Assembly (NCBI GenBank): GCA_963667875.2
Contig: CAXXGC010000013.1
Span: 639,010-703,009 of the forward strand
Source of the DNA: JAEXOD01 sp963667875
GTDB lineage: Bacteria; Bacteroidota; Ignavibacteria; Ignavibacteriales; Melioribacteraceae
Direction of reading: 5' to 3'
Length of the DNA stretch: 64,000 bases
The position numbers and the translations under genes are program-made. Below, piece by piece: positions 7,351 to 16,711 of the stretch. Every line of letters begins with the position of its first letter. Position 1 is the first letter of the stretch. Below the pieces are notes generated by a model. The model was not told where the DNA came from. It made no database searches and was given only the letters and a program-made list of their open reading frames with translations.

Positions 7351-10119
7351 TTATAATATATCTTTTACTATTCTAAATCCGTTTATACCCACAGGCTTAT
7401 CAATAATACCATTGAAGCGACAAGTAGAACGACAATAAAACGAAGTACTAACAGTTGAACCACCTCTCATTACACGAAACTTTCCATCATTAGGCCCGGT
7501 TGGGTTATTTAAGGTAGTAATTTTATAATAATCCTCATCATACCAATCACTGCACCATTCCCACAAATTTCCCCCCATGTCAAATATACCTAATTCATTA
7601 GCTGACTTTTCTCCTACTTCATGAATTGAGAGTTGTTGATTATTATCATTATACCAGGAAACTTCGTTTATCTTATCACTACCACAATATGAATACCCCT
7701 TTGATATATTTCCTCCTTTTGCGGCATATTCCCATTCAGCTTCAGTAGGCAATCTACCTCCTGCCCACACAGCATACGCATTTGCATCGTTCCAAGTAAT
7801 ATATGCTACAGGATATTTATTAGCATCTTGTTGTCTTATTTTTCCATAAATATCGCACCGCCAATTAGCACCTGTTTTTATTTCCCAACCTTTACCATTC
7901 CAAATATAACCGATTCCACTTTTTTCCGAATCGCTTTTATATCCTGTTTCGCTTACAAATTTCTCAAACTCTTCAATTGTAACTTCATATTTGCCCATAT
8001 AAAAACTATTAATTAATACTTCATGGACAGGTTTTTCGTTAGCGCCATTACTTTTACTTCCCATATTAAATCTACCACCATCAATAAAAACCATTCCATC
8101 ACCATATTGATTTCTATTAATAATTGGGTTAAAATTAATATTTGACTCTTCTTCAATATTTGAAGTAGAATTTTCAACATCAAGAACAAGTCGAAACCCT
8201 ATATTATTTCTTTGAATTGTATAACTACTAGTGTATGACTCCCTAAAAGTATTATTACAATTACTCTCATCTTCTTTATATGAACCTCCCCTTATAACAC
8301 GTTCCTTCCAAACACCAGTTGCGGAAGGAGGACCTGAAGGATTTATCGATTTTGACTGTTTATAATAATCTTTGTCATACCAATCATTGCAAATTTCCCA
8401 AACATTTCCACTCATGTCATAAATCCCAAGTTGATTTGGTTTTTGTGTACCAACCTGTTTTGTTCCTTCAGCATTATAATTATACCAAGCAACATCAGCA
8501 ATAAAATTACTACCGCTGAATCTTGTATCTTCACTTTTATTGCCACCGCAAGCTGCATACTCCCACTCTGCCTCTGTTGGCAGTCTAAATTTTTTACCAG
8601 TTTTTTTATTTAATTTTTCTAAATACTTTTGGATATCGTCAAAACTTACATTTTCAACAGGTAAGTTTTCACCTTTATTATCACTTGGGTTATTTGCCAT
8701 AATCCCTTCCCATTCCTTTTGTGTTACTTCATATTTACCAATATAAAAACTGTTTAAAGTAACTGAATGAACGGGCTTTTCGTTACTTTCACCTTCGAGG
8801 TTACCCATTTGGAATGTACCTCCTTCAACATAAACCATATTTTCAGGAACACTTGCATTATTAACAATTTGTAAATTTTGATTAATATAGATTGAGGGAT
8901 CTTTAATAAGCGAAATATCTTCAATAGTATTTTTATCGTTTTCTATAATAATTTTTTTTGTTACAATTCTATATCCACAATTCATTACATATAAATCGTA
9001 TTCACCAATCTGTAAATCTTTAATAATTTTAATCCCTTGCCATAGTTGCACAATTGAACCATTTTTACTTAATACAGCAGTAGCTTCGGTCGGGGTTACT
9101 GTAAATTGGAATATTCCAGTTTTTGAATTTAAGTTATATTCTTTGTTTATGGTTTGATTTTGTTTTATTTCAATAATTTCTTCAACCGAAGAATATCCTT
9201 CCTTAATAATTTCAATTTTATATTTGCCGGGGCTTAATTCAATATCGGTATTACCAGTATATTTTTCTTTATTTATTAAAACATCAGCATCACTTGGAAT
9301 AAGAGTTAATAAAAGTTTACCAGCATTTTTTACCATGTTATAATTTAATAAATTGTTCTTTCCTTCAATAATATTTATTTTTTCTTCGATATCCAAACAG
9401 CCGGATTTTGATAATTTCAAATTATAACTACCGGGGTATAAGAATACACCTTTATTTGTTTCTCCTTTTTCAATATTATCAATAATTATTTTAGCGCCAG
9501 AGGGATTTGAATTAATCTGAACTGCAACAAGTTCTATCGGTTTGAGCGTGAAAGAAAACAAAATATTTGTAACTGAAACATAAATTTCTTGTTGTAAAGT
9601 TTTAAATCCTTCTTTTTCTATTCTTAATTGATGTTTACCTATTGTTGTTTGTAAAGATGAAGAATTTCCTTTGGGTTTATCATCTAAAAAAATATTTACA
9701 TCGTTTGGTTTAACAACAATACTAATAGGAATTAAGTCACTAGTTTTATCTCCTGTAATTTTTAGCTGCCAAACATCACCGCTGCGCAATTTTATTCCAT
9801 AATCACTTAAAATAATTTTTAAAGAAGCATATCCTGTACAAAATACTTCAACAACCCGTTCATCCGGTGAAAGGAATATTAAATCTTTCCCGGGTTTTTT
9901 ATTTATATCAACTACTCCATTATATGAAGTATAAGTTGTTCCGGTTAAATCTGTTATTATCATCAAACCTGCACAAATATCTCCGTTTGCATCGCGTATC
10001 ATTTTATCAATCAATTCGGAAGGTTGTATTTCACCTTTACCAACAACTCTCATCTCATTTTGAGCATATATGACGTTTATCGAAATCATCATAATCAAAA
10101 CCAGTATTTTTCTATTCAT
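7351..10119 (-). CDS. secreted protein with four PEGA repeats and two FGE/SUMF1-type domains
   Basis: The start is placed at the ATG complementary to 10117-10119, giving the signal peptide MNRKILVLIMMISINVIYAQ; the frame stays open 14 codons further up. After a leading domain (about 20-130), four PEGA-like beta repeats follow at about 132-195, 197-262, 266-330 and 335-405. Two formylglycine-generating-enzyme-like domains follow at about 425-648 and 674-922. Both show MVYVEGGTFQMG-type starts, RLPTEAEWEYAA, and Gly-Asn-Trp-Glu motifs (MSGNVWEIC, MGGNLWEWC). The active-site cysteine pair of true FGE is not conserved: domain 1 lacks it, and domain 2 has YCRSTCR with non-standard spacing. A binding or structural role is therefore more likely than sulfatase activation. 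GldJ/GldK of the gliding/T9SS machinery also have this fold, but no lipobox is present here. Confidence 0.87.
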   Translation of the reverse strand: MNRKILVLIMMISINVIYAQNEMRVVGKGEIQPSELIDKMIRDANGDICAGLMIITDLTGTTYTSYNGVVDINKKPGKDLIFLSPDERVVEVFCTGYASLKIILSDYGIKLRSGDVWQLKITGDKTSDLIPISIVVKPNDVNIFLDDKPKGNSSSLQTTIGKHQLRIEKEGFKTLQQEIYVSVTNILFSFTLKPIELVAVQINSNPSGAKIIIDNIEKGETNKGVFLYPGSYNLKLSKSGCLDIEEKINIIEGKNNLLNYNMVKNAGKLLLTLIPSDADVLINKEKYTGNTDIELSPGKYKIEIIKEGYSSVEEIIEIKQNQTINKEYNLNSKTGIFQFTVTPTEATAVLSKNGSIVQLWQGIKIIKDLQIGEYDLYVMNCGYRIVTKKIIIENDKNTIEDISLIKDPSIYINQNLQIVNNASVPENMVYVEGGTFQMGNLEGESNEKPVHSVTLNSFYIGKYEVTQKEWEGIMANNPSDNKGENLPVENVSFDDIQKYLEKLNKKTGKKFRLPTEAEWEYAACGGNKSEDTRFSGSNFIADVAWYNYNAEGTKQVGTQKPNQLGIYDMSGNVWEICNDWYDKDYYKQSKSINPSGPPSATGVWKERVIRGGSYKEDESNCNNTFRESYTSSYTIQRNNIGFRLVLDVENSTSNIEEESNINFNPIINRNQYGDGMVFIDGGRFNMGSKSNGANEKPVHEVLINSFYMGKYEVTIEEFEKFVSETGYKSDSEKSGIGYIWNGKGWEIKTGANWRCDIYGKIRQQDANKYPVAYITWNDANAYAVWAGGRLPTEAEWEYAAKGGNISKGYSYCGSDKINEVSWYNDNNQQLSIHEVGEKSANELGIFDMGGNLWEWCSDWYDEDYYKITTLNNPTGPNDGKFRVMRGGSTVSTSFYCRSTCRFNGIIDKPVGINGFRIVKDIL

Positions 10120-10373
10120 AACTAACCCCAACATAAATACTAAATATTTAATAATAAACACTTATAAGAATAGTATTATTTTATAAAAAAAATAGCCACA
10201 GTTATAATACTTTATAATATTTCATAATAACATATTTGGATTAATATATCTTATTATAAGTTTAATAAAATTTAAATAATGTATGAAAAAGACTTTTAAT
10301 TACCCAATAAAATAAATATTAACACCCCAGCATATTTTGTACTATTAAAAAAGGAAAACAAATACTATAAAAT

Positions 10374-10410
10374 AAAATAACACTTCAAGATTAGTATGAA
10401 GTGTTATTTT
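10374..10410 (-). terminator. intrinsic terminator of atpDC
   Basis: A perfect 14-bp stem (AAAATAACACTTCA with TGAAGTGTTATTTT) and a 9-nt loop lies 27 bp beyond the atpC stop. On the minus strand it runs into TTTTATTTTATA, a good U-rich tail. The remaining gap from 10120 to 10373 is AT-rich and shows no gene; it must hold the promoter of the PEGA/FGE-like gene, but no clear box was found. Confidence 0.85.
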
Positions 10411-10436
10411 GTAATAATAAAATCTTTAAAAATAAT

Positions 10437-10844
10437 TTATACTTTTTGAACCAACTTTATTCTGTTCATAGCACGTTGTAATGAAGCTTCTGCACGGGCT
10501 GTATCAACCTTTTCTTTATTAGTAATTGAAAGTCTGTTTTTTGCTCTTTCCAAAGATTGTTTAGCACGATCTAAATTAATATCTTCCGGCTTTTCAAATG
10601 ATTCAGCAAGTAATATTATTTTATTTTTTAGAACTTCAATAGTTCCGCCACTAGTTGAAAACTTCAGGGTTTTACCTTCGGTATCATCTATTTGAACAAC
10701 ACCAACTTCCAAAGTACTGATAATTGGTGCATGATTAAATAATACCTGAAAGCTGCCAAGAGTTCCAGGAACAGTTATAGATTTAATTGTTCCATTAAAA
10801 ACTAATTTAGACGGTGTTACGACCTCTAAAGTCATCTCTTTCAT
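10437..10844 (-). CDS. atpC: ATP synthase F1 subunit epsilon
   Basis: The 135-residue protein has the epsilon beta-sandwich (LEVVTPSKLVFNGTIKSITVP, GSFQVLFNHAPIISTLEVG) followed by the two-helix C-terminal hairpin (DRAKQSLERAKNRL, ARAEASLQRAMNRI). It links the central stalk to the c-ring and can inhibit ATP hydrolysis. It follows atpD after 3 bp and is closed by a strong terminator. No other ATP synthase genes are near. In the Chlorobi/Bacteroidetes lineage atpDC commonly forms a separate locus, consistent with the proposed affiliation. Confidence 0.96.
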   Translation of the reverse strand: MKEMTLEVVTPSKLVFNGTIKSITVPGTLGSFQVLFNHAPIISTLEVGVVQIDDTEGKTLKFSTSGGTIEVLKNKIILLAESFEKPEDINLDRAKQSLERAKNRLSITNKEKVDTARAEASLQRAMNRIKLVQKV

Positions 10845-10847
10845 CTA

Positions 10848-12257
10848 TTATCTCATTCCTTTAGCTTTTTCAACAGCTTCTTCAATTGTTCCAACATACA
10901 TAAATGCTTGTTCAGGCAAATTATCATGTTTACCGTCAATAATTTCTTTAAAACTTCTAATTGTATCTTCTAACTTAACATATTTACCTTTGTAGCCAAG
11001 GAATTGTTCGGCTACATGGAATGGCTGGCTTAAGAAACGCTGAATTCTTCTTGCACGGCGTACAATAATTTTATCATTTTCCGAAAGTTCATCCATACCA
11101 AGAATATTAATAATATCCTGTAAATCTTTATAACTTTGCAAAATTTCTTTTACAAGTTTAGCAGTCTGATAATGTTCATGTCCCAAAATACCCGGTTCAA
11201 GTATTCTTGAAGTTGAATCCAACGGATCTACGGCAGGATAAATACCAAGCTCGGAAATTTGTCTGCTTAATACTGTTGTAGCATCTAAGTGACTGAATGC
11301 AGTAGCAGGAGCAGGATCTGTTAAGTCATCCGCCGGTACGTAAATAGCCTGTACAGATGTAATAGAACCTTTATCAGTTGAAGTAATACGTTCCTGTAAT
11401 TCACCCATTTCAGAAGCTAAGTTTGGCTGATAACCAACTGCCGAAGGCATACGGCCTAATAAAGCAGAAACTTCAGATCCGGCTTGAGTAAAACGAAATA
11501 TATTATCAATAAATAATAACACATCTCTTTCTTCTTCGTCACGGAAATATTCAGCAATAGCCAATCCGGTTAAACCTACTCGTAGTCTTGCTCCCGGAGG
11601 TTCATTCATCTGGCCAAACACAAGTGCGGTTTTATTTATAACACCTGTTTCATTCATTTCAAGCCACAAATCGTTTCCTTCGCGGGTTCTTTCGCCTACA
11701 CCTGCAAATACAGAAAAACCACCGTGCTGTTTTGCTATATTGTGGATTAATTCCATAATAACTACAGTTTTACCAACACCGGCACCACCAAACAAACCAA
11801 TTTTACCGCCGCGAGCATAAGGTTCAAGTAAATCAATAACCTTAATACCGGTTTCAAACATTTCCTGATTCGTAGTTAAACTTGTAAATTTAGGTGAGTG
11901 TCTGTGGATTGGATATCTTTTTTCTGCCTTAATTGCACCCATTCCGTCAATAGGATCTCCAATTACATTAATAAGCCTTCCTAATGTACCTTGACCAACC
12001 GGCACAGTTATGGGCTCTCCTGTATCAATAGCTTTCATCCCGCGTACCAAACCATCGGTCGAGTCCATTGCTACTGCGCGTACTCTATTTTCGCCAAGGT
12101 GCTGCTGAACTTCAACAACTAAATTTTCTTCTTTTCCTTCGGTATTTATTCTAGGAATTTTTATCGCATTATAAATTTTAGGCAAAGAACCTTCTTCAAA
12201 ATCTATATCGACTACCGGTCCAATTACTTGAACAATTATTCCTTCGTTGCTTGCCAT
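10848..12257 (-). CDS. atpD: ATP synthase F1 subunit beta
   Basis: The 469-residue catalytic subunit makes ATP from ADP and phosphate on the F1 head. Walker A is GGAGVGKT at 157-164, the catalytic Glu lies in GVGERTREGND (about residue 189), and Walker B is RDVLLFIDNIFR. The nucleotide-site motif GYQPNLASEMGELQERI and a DELSEND loop (for DELSEED) are present. Length and domains are complete. It lies 75 bp downstream of the last gene of the large surface operon and pairs with atpC. Whether it has its own promoter in the AT-rich 75-bp gap, which contains two TTAATTATTAT copies, is not clear. Confidence 0.98.
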   Translation of the reverse strand: MASNEGIIVQVIGPVVDIDFEEGSLPKIYNAIKIPRINTEGKEENLVVEVQQHLGENRVRAVAMDSTDGLVRGMKAIDTGEPITVPVGQGTLGRLINVIGDPIDGMGAIKAEKRYPIHRHSPKFTSLTTNQEMFETGIKVIDLLEPYARGGKIGLFGGAGVGKTVVIMELIHNIAKQHGGFSVFAGVGERTREGNDLWLEMNETGVINKTALVFGQMNEPPGARLRVGLTGLAIAEYFRDEEERDVLLFIDNIFRFTQAGSEVSALLGRMPSAVGYQPNLASEMGELQERITSTDKGSITSVQAIYVPADDLTDPAPATAFSHLDATTVLSRQISELGIYPAVDPLDSTSRILEPGILGHEHYQTAKLVKEILQSYKDLQDIINILGMDELSENDKIIVRRARRIQRFLSQPFHVAEQFLGYKGKYVKLEDTIRSFKEIIDGKHDNLPEQAFMYVGTIEEAVEKAKGMR

Positions 12258-12332
12258 TTTACTCCTATAATAAAATTAAACAATTTGTAAAATTAATTAT
12301 TATATTAATTATTATCAAATAAAACTTAACAT

Positions 12333-14648
12333 TTACTTCAATAGAACTAATTTTTTACTTAAAATTTTGTTTTCCGAGCGTAATTGGTATATATATACGC
12401 CGCTAGCAAAATTAGATGCGTTAAAATCAAACACATTTAGACCTGCTTTTGCAGTACCATTAAATATTTCTTTAACTTTTTCGCCAATTGCATTATAAAT
12501 ACAAAGACTTAATTTTTGCTCAAAAGGAACAAAAAAAGTAATAGTTGTAACCGGATTAAACGGGTTAGGATAATTTTGGTTTAATTCCAAAGTTTTTGGA
12601 TATTGATAATTTTGATCATTTACACCTGAAACAACTGGAACAACAAAATCAACTACACCGCCCAAATCATTATAACGTTTTTTAAATTCCTGCATATATT
12701 TATTTGCAATATATACATCATGAATAATTAAAGTATTTTCATCATTTACCTGATTGGCTGCATCAGTCCAGTTATGACTACCAGTGATAACTGTCGGATC
12801 CGATGTAGGATATGAAGCATCAATAACACCATATTTATGATGAAGTACATTACTTAAATTATAATCAAACATTTCACCAAGCGACTGCATTTTTACAAAA
12901 TTGGAACCACTTGCCTCGATGTCATCAATAACTCCTCTAATATCTCGTAAACCTGATGAATAATCGGTGTTAATTGCATTATAAATAGGTTCACTTGTAA
13001 ATAATAATAAAGCAAAATACAACGAAGAATCAGCAGTCAAAATAGTATTTGATATTTTAGAACCGGTATTATCCGAGGGACTAAAATATGATTCAACAGG
13101 TATGTTATTCACAACCAAATTGTGTATTGTATTATCAGTTTTATGTGATCCGAATTTTGCATTAGCCGAGTTGGGTTCATCAGTATTACTACCCCACATT
13201 TCCTCAAACTCAGTCATATAATTTAATGCTAAATTTTTGTCGTTAATTTCAATTACGTTATTTCTCCAATACAATTCAGTTGAGGTCCAATTCCATGAAC
13301 CGGTCCAAACCCAATCATTTTCCGCATTAAAATCGCGCGCGTCAAATATTGCAAACTTGTTATGCATAATACCATCAATTGTAGTTGGTCTTTTGCTTAT
13401 TGGTATTCCGGCATTTAATAATAATTTCATTGAACTTTGTGTTGTTCTGCTATCATAAACAATTCGAACTTTAACACCTCTATTTTTTGCAGCTATTATA
13501 GCAGTTGCAATATCATCCATTCCAAAAAAACTATACAAGGCAATATCAATAGAAGATGATGCATTATTTATTCTTTGTAATAATTTGGCCTTAAAATCTA
13601 CACTGCCTTCGGCTAAATTACCGGGTATTGCAACACTATTATCAACCGGACTATTAAAATAAACATTCATTTTACCGGATGAAGTAGTAGAAATTGTTAA
13701 AGTTATTGTCTGTAAAACACTTTCACTTACACCATATTCATTTCGGGAATAAACTTTATAATAATACTTTGCATCTTTTTCAAGACCTAAAACAGAAATA
13801 CTATGTGATGTAGTCAAATCAGCATTCACTAATGTACCTAATTCCAATGATGTTGTTTTGCCATAGGCAATTTCAGTATTACCTAATCTAACAGTATTAA
13901 AAGCTACTGTAAAAGAATTTTCTGTCATATTAGTAACAACCAGCGAATTAATAACCGGTACATATAAAGTAACAATATCCGAAATTGAACGAGGCATTAA
14001 CTGATAACCGGAATTATAAGGGGCACTCGATTTGTACTGCCCTACTATTCCAATAATATCAATTTTTGATTGAGGAATAACAGTACCTACTATAGAAGAA
14101 ACATCACTATCAATTCTTAAATCCATAGTATTAACCGAATCGGTGATAGTATAAGTAGTATTACCGGCAAAATTTCCGGTTTGATTAACTTTTACATCAC
14201 TTAATCTAACTAGCCGGCCTTCAAATTCCTCAACTCCATTCCAACTTTGATTTTTTATTTGATCAATAGTTATTATCATAGGCTCAACAATATTTCCAGT
14301 CGAGTGTCTTGTAAATGTACCGGTCGAAAAATCAAACTGAGTTAAACCATTATAGTTAACAATTTTTGATGTTAAAGTGATAGAATCGCCAACAGCAACA
14401 TAATTAGTAAAGCGGGTTCCGTAAACCGAAACTCCGCCTGTATTATCCTGTATAAACGCAGGTCCGCTTGTACCAAAATTTTTTGCAGTTGTTAAAACTC
14501 CGGTAACTTTAACAGTCTGACCGTTATATATCGAAACTCCGGTTGAATCATTTGAATGAAGATTACTTATTGATATTTCATCTTGTCCAAACACAATCAA
14601 ACTAATACAAAAAAAACAAATGTAAAAAAGGACCTGTTTATTCATCAT
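12333..14648 (-). CDS. T9SS-exported phospholipase D-family nuclease with OB-fold and Fn3 domains
   Basis: The 771-residue protein carries a signal peptide (1-21), a YhcR-type OB-fold region (about 25-225) and a fibronectin III domain (about 230-318). A PLD-like domain follows (about 325-660), with two HxK(x)4D motifs: HNKFAIFD at 429-436 and HHKYGVID at 603-610. Each is followed by a TGSWNWT or TGSHNWT segment. The end is a T9SS type A sorting module (NYPNPFNPVTTITF to KKLVLLK). Two intact HKD motifs predict a phosphodiesterase. The OB-fold plus HKD combination suggests an extracellular nuclease rather than a lipase, although substrate is not proven. It is the last gene of the seven-gene surface operon, 5 bp after the NHL lipoprotein. 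Confidence 0.9.
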   Translation of the reverse strand: MMNKQVLFYICFFCISLIVFGQDEISISNLHSNDSTGVSIYNGQTVKVTGVLTTAKNFGTSGPAFIQDNTGGVSVYGTRFTNYVAVGDSITLTSKIVNYNGLTQFDFSTGTFTRHSTGNIVEPMIITIDQIKNQSWNGVEEFEGRLVRLSDVKVNQTGNFAGNTTYTITDSVNTMDLRIDSDVSSIVGTVIPQSKIDIIGIVGQYKSSAPYNSGYQLMPRSISDIVTLYVPVINSLVVTNMTENSFTVAFNTVRLGNTEIAYGKTTSLELGTLVNADLTTSHSISVLGLEKDAKYYYKVYSRNEYGVSESVLQTITLTISTTSSGKMNVYFNSPVDNSVAIPGNLAEGSVDFKAKLLQRINNASSSIDIALYSFFGMDDIATAIIAAKNRGVKVRIVYDSRTTQSSMKLLLNAGIPISKRPTTIDGIMHNKFAIFDARDFNAENDWVWTGSWNWTSTELYWRNNVIEINDKNLALNYMTEFEEMWGSNTDEPNSANAKFGSHKTDNTIHNLVVNNIPVESYFSPSDNTGSKISNTILTADSSLYFALLLFTSEPIYNAINTDYSSGLRDIRGVIDDIEASGSNFVKMQSLGEMFDYNLSNVLHHKYGVIDASYPTSDPTVITGSHNWTDAANQVNDENTLIIHDVYIANKYMQEFKKRYNDLGGVVDFVVPVVSGVNDQNYQYPKTLELNQNYPNPFNPVTTITFFVPFEQKLSLCIYNAIGEKVKEIFNGTAKAGLNVFDFNASNFASGVYIYQLRSENKILSKKLVLLK

Positions 14649-14653
14649 AAACT

Positions 14654-15730
14654 CTAATTAAGATCAGTTGAAAGAACAAACCTTAAGATTCTGTTATTAT
14701 CTGTATCAACAACATATAATGTTTTATTAAAATATTCAACTGCATGAGGATGATTAAATACTGAACTTCCTCCAAATGATTGAAGCTCTTCACCAAATGA
14801 ATCAAACTTAAATATACTGTCCTTAGCTGCATCAGCAATAAATATATTATTGGAATTATCTAAAGCAGCATCTTCAGGTTCAGTAAACCTGTTAATATCC
14901 ATTAAAGGTGTGGTAAATGGTTCAATTTTACTTCTGTAACCTGTAAAATCGGATGTTTGCACATATTGAAGCCATTGAGTCCTAAAACTGTTATTACCTA
15001 ACATAGTAACAATTACATCACGTGTTGAATTTTTAAATGATGTTAATGAACTTATTTTATTAGCTGAAAGTAAACCGGTTCCTTCAGGTTCTAATGAAGG
15101 TACCCTTCCCGTTAATGAATCGTACTTGGTACCGTTATTTCCAGTAATTTTCGAAAATACAAGAATAGAATTATCCGGGTCAATCAGGTTTGAATTAGCA
15201 GGACCTGTTCTTGAAACAAGGAAAGAATTATTAGAAAACACACAAATACCGGTATATTTACGCTGTGGTTTCAAATAATCAAAACTTGTTTTTGGTAATA
15301 ACGTATCAATAGGAGCAATTGCAATATTATGCTGAACGGCAACCAAATTTAGTTTGAATACTGCACTAAAAACAGTTCCCTGATTATCAACAAGTTCACC
15401 GCAAACAATTAAATTTAACTGGTAATCTTGTGCTAATGCAGTTGGTCTTTGGATTGCTCTATACCCCATTACACGGCCTGCTATATCAAGCATTACGATT
15501 CTATTGTTTTCAGTATCCGCTACATATATAAACGGTTCGCGGCCAATCAGCATATCCTGAGGTTTATTAAAACCTTCCCAAACAGGATTCTGTTGAATAT
15601 ATAATGTATCACCAATATTAGTTTGTTCTTCATTTCCTGTTTGAACTGAATTGATATCAAATTTGCTTGTGCAAGAAATGATTAGCGAAACAAATATAAA
15701 AGCAAAAAGAATTTTATTTTTTAATCTCAT
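14654..15730 (-). CDS. NHL-repeat beta-propeller lipoprotein
   Basis: The 358-residue protein has a lipoprotein signal with lipobox (FVSLIISC, Cys at about residue 20). It contains NHL repeats: FIYVADTENNRIVMLDIAGR, NIFIADAAKDSIFKFDSFG and TLYVVDTDNNRILRF. These predict a six-bladed propeller anchored by lipid in the outer membrane or periplasm. It lies 5 bp from both neighbours in the surface operon. NHL propellers bind proteins, RNA or carbohydrate; the ligand here is unknown. It may act as a surface receptor for whatever the operon handles. Confidence 0.87.
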   Translation of the reverse strand: MRLKNKILFAFIFVSLIISCTSKFDINSVQTGNEEQTNIGDTLYIQQNPVWEGFNKPQDMLIGREPFIYVADTENNRIVMLDIAGRVMGYRAIQRPTALAQDYQLNLIVCGELVDNQGTVFSAVFKLNLVAVQHNIAIAPIDTLLPKTSFDYLKPQRKYTGICVFSNNSFLVSRTGPANSNLIDPDNSILVFSKITGNNGTKYDSLTGRVPSLEPEGTGLLSANKISSLTSFKNSTRDVIVTMLGNNSFRTQWLQYVQTSDFTGYRSKIEPFTTPLMDINRFTEPEDAALDNSNNIFIADAAKDSIFKFDSFGEELQSFGGSSVFNHPHAVEYFNKTLYVVDTDNNRILRFVLSTDLN

Positions 15731-15735
15731 AATAA

Positions 15736-16710
15736 TTAAAATCCTAAAATTAACGAAAAGCGATGAGCACTGCCTAATCTTTCAAAATTAGCATATGCAT
15801 AATCAACTGTTACATCAGCTATTGATACAGGAACTGTAACGCCTGCACCAAATGTAAAATCTTGTTCATCAACATTTATTTTATACCCACCACGCAAACT
15901 TAAAATGTTTTTCCAGCAATATTCAACACCTGTCGAAACATTTTCGCTGTTATCATTTGGGTGATTTAATTGTATTGATGTTGTTACTCTATGTTCTTCA
16001 GTTTGATATGGTTCAAAAGCAAAACCAATTCTAAACATAGTTGGAGGCGAAAATGACTGCCAATTTGATTTTTCACGTTTTCCAAATAAAACAACCTTGC
16101 CGTCAGGTGAAAGTTCATTACCAAAATTCGAAATTGTAACTGCAAATCTGGTAGTTCCCAACCCTGTCCAGTATAATGTACCTAAATCAATCATCATACC
16201 GCGCATTTTTAAGTTGGCAAGTGTTTCTTCAATATAACGTATGGTTCCGCCAAAACTGAACTGTTCTGTCATTTTACGGGAATATGTTAATGCTATAGCA
16301 ACATCGCTATATTGGAAATATTCACCTGTTCCCAAAGGTTGTAATTCTGTTGTAACCGGCATATCCTCAGTATGTAAAGCTGTAAACGATACACCAACAG
16401 CATCCATAGGAGAAAAGTGATATACTGCTCCTAAAAATTCATGTTTAATATCAACAACCCATTCGTTATGCGAAAATATTACCTGGTCATTTTTAATTGC
16501 AGCTAAACCGGCCGGATTCCAATATAATGCAGAAGCATCATCGGATATTGCAACAAATGCATCTCCCATTGCCGAAGCTCTGCCGCCGACACCAATTTTC
16601 AAAAATTGTGCTGTGGATATACCCGCACGCTGTCCGCCCAAAACAGGAAACAATTGAGCAAAGTTACTACATAAAGGTAATAATAATATAATTATAATTA
16701 GTTTTTTCAT
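15736..16710 (-). CDS. PorV/PorQ-family outer-membrane beta-barrel protein
   Basis: The 324-residue protein starts with a signal peptide, then the family signature GGRASAMGDAFVAISDDASA and YWNPAGLAAI at about residues 45-75. Repeating amphipathic strands end in a terminal phenylalanine (FSLILGF), as expected of an outer-membrane barrel. PorV is the T9SS shuttle that carries cargo to the sortase, and PorQ/UPF0164 members are related. The operon encodes at least two T9SS cargo proteins, so this may be a dedicated T9SS-associated barrel. Start 1 bp and stop 5 bp from its neighbours indicate co-translation. Confidence 0.87.
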   Translation of the reverse strand: MKKLIIIILLLPLCSNFAQLFPVLGGQRAGISTAQFLKIGVGGRASAMGDAFVAISDDASALYWNPAGLAAIKNDQVIFSHNEWVVDIKHEFLGAVYHFSPMDAVGVSFTALHTEDMPVTTELQPLGTGEYFQYSDVAIALTYSRKMTEQFSFGGTIRYIEETLANLKMRGMMIDLGTLYWTGLGTTRFAVTISNFGNELSPDGKVVLFGKREKSNWQSFSPPTMFRIGFAFEPYQTEEHRVTTSIQLNHPNDNSENVSTGVEYCWKNILSLRGGYKINVDEQDFTFGAGVTVPVSIADVTVDYAYANFERLGSAHRFSLILGF

Positions 16711-16711
16711 A

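Noticed and set aside
7351..8830. A functional sulfatase-modifying enzyme
   Set aside because: The cysteine pair needed for formylglycine formation is not conserved in either domain, and no sulfatase gene lies nearby.
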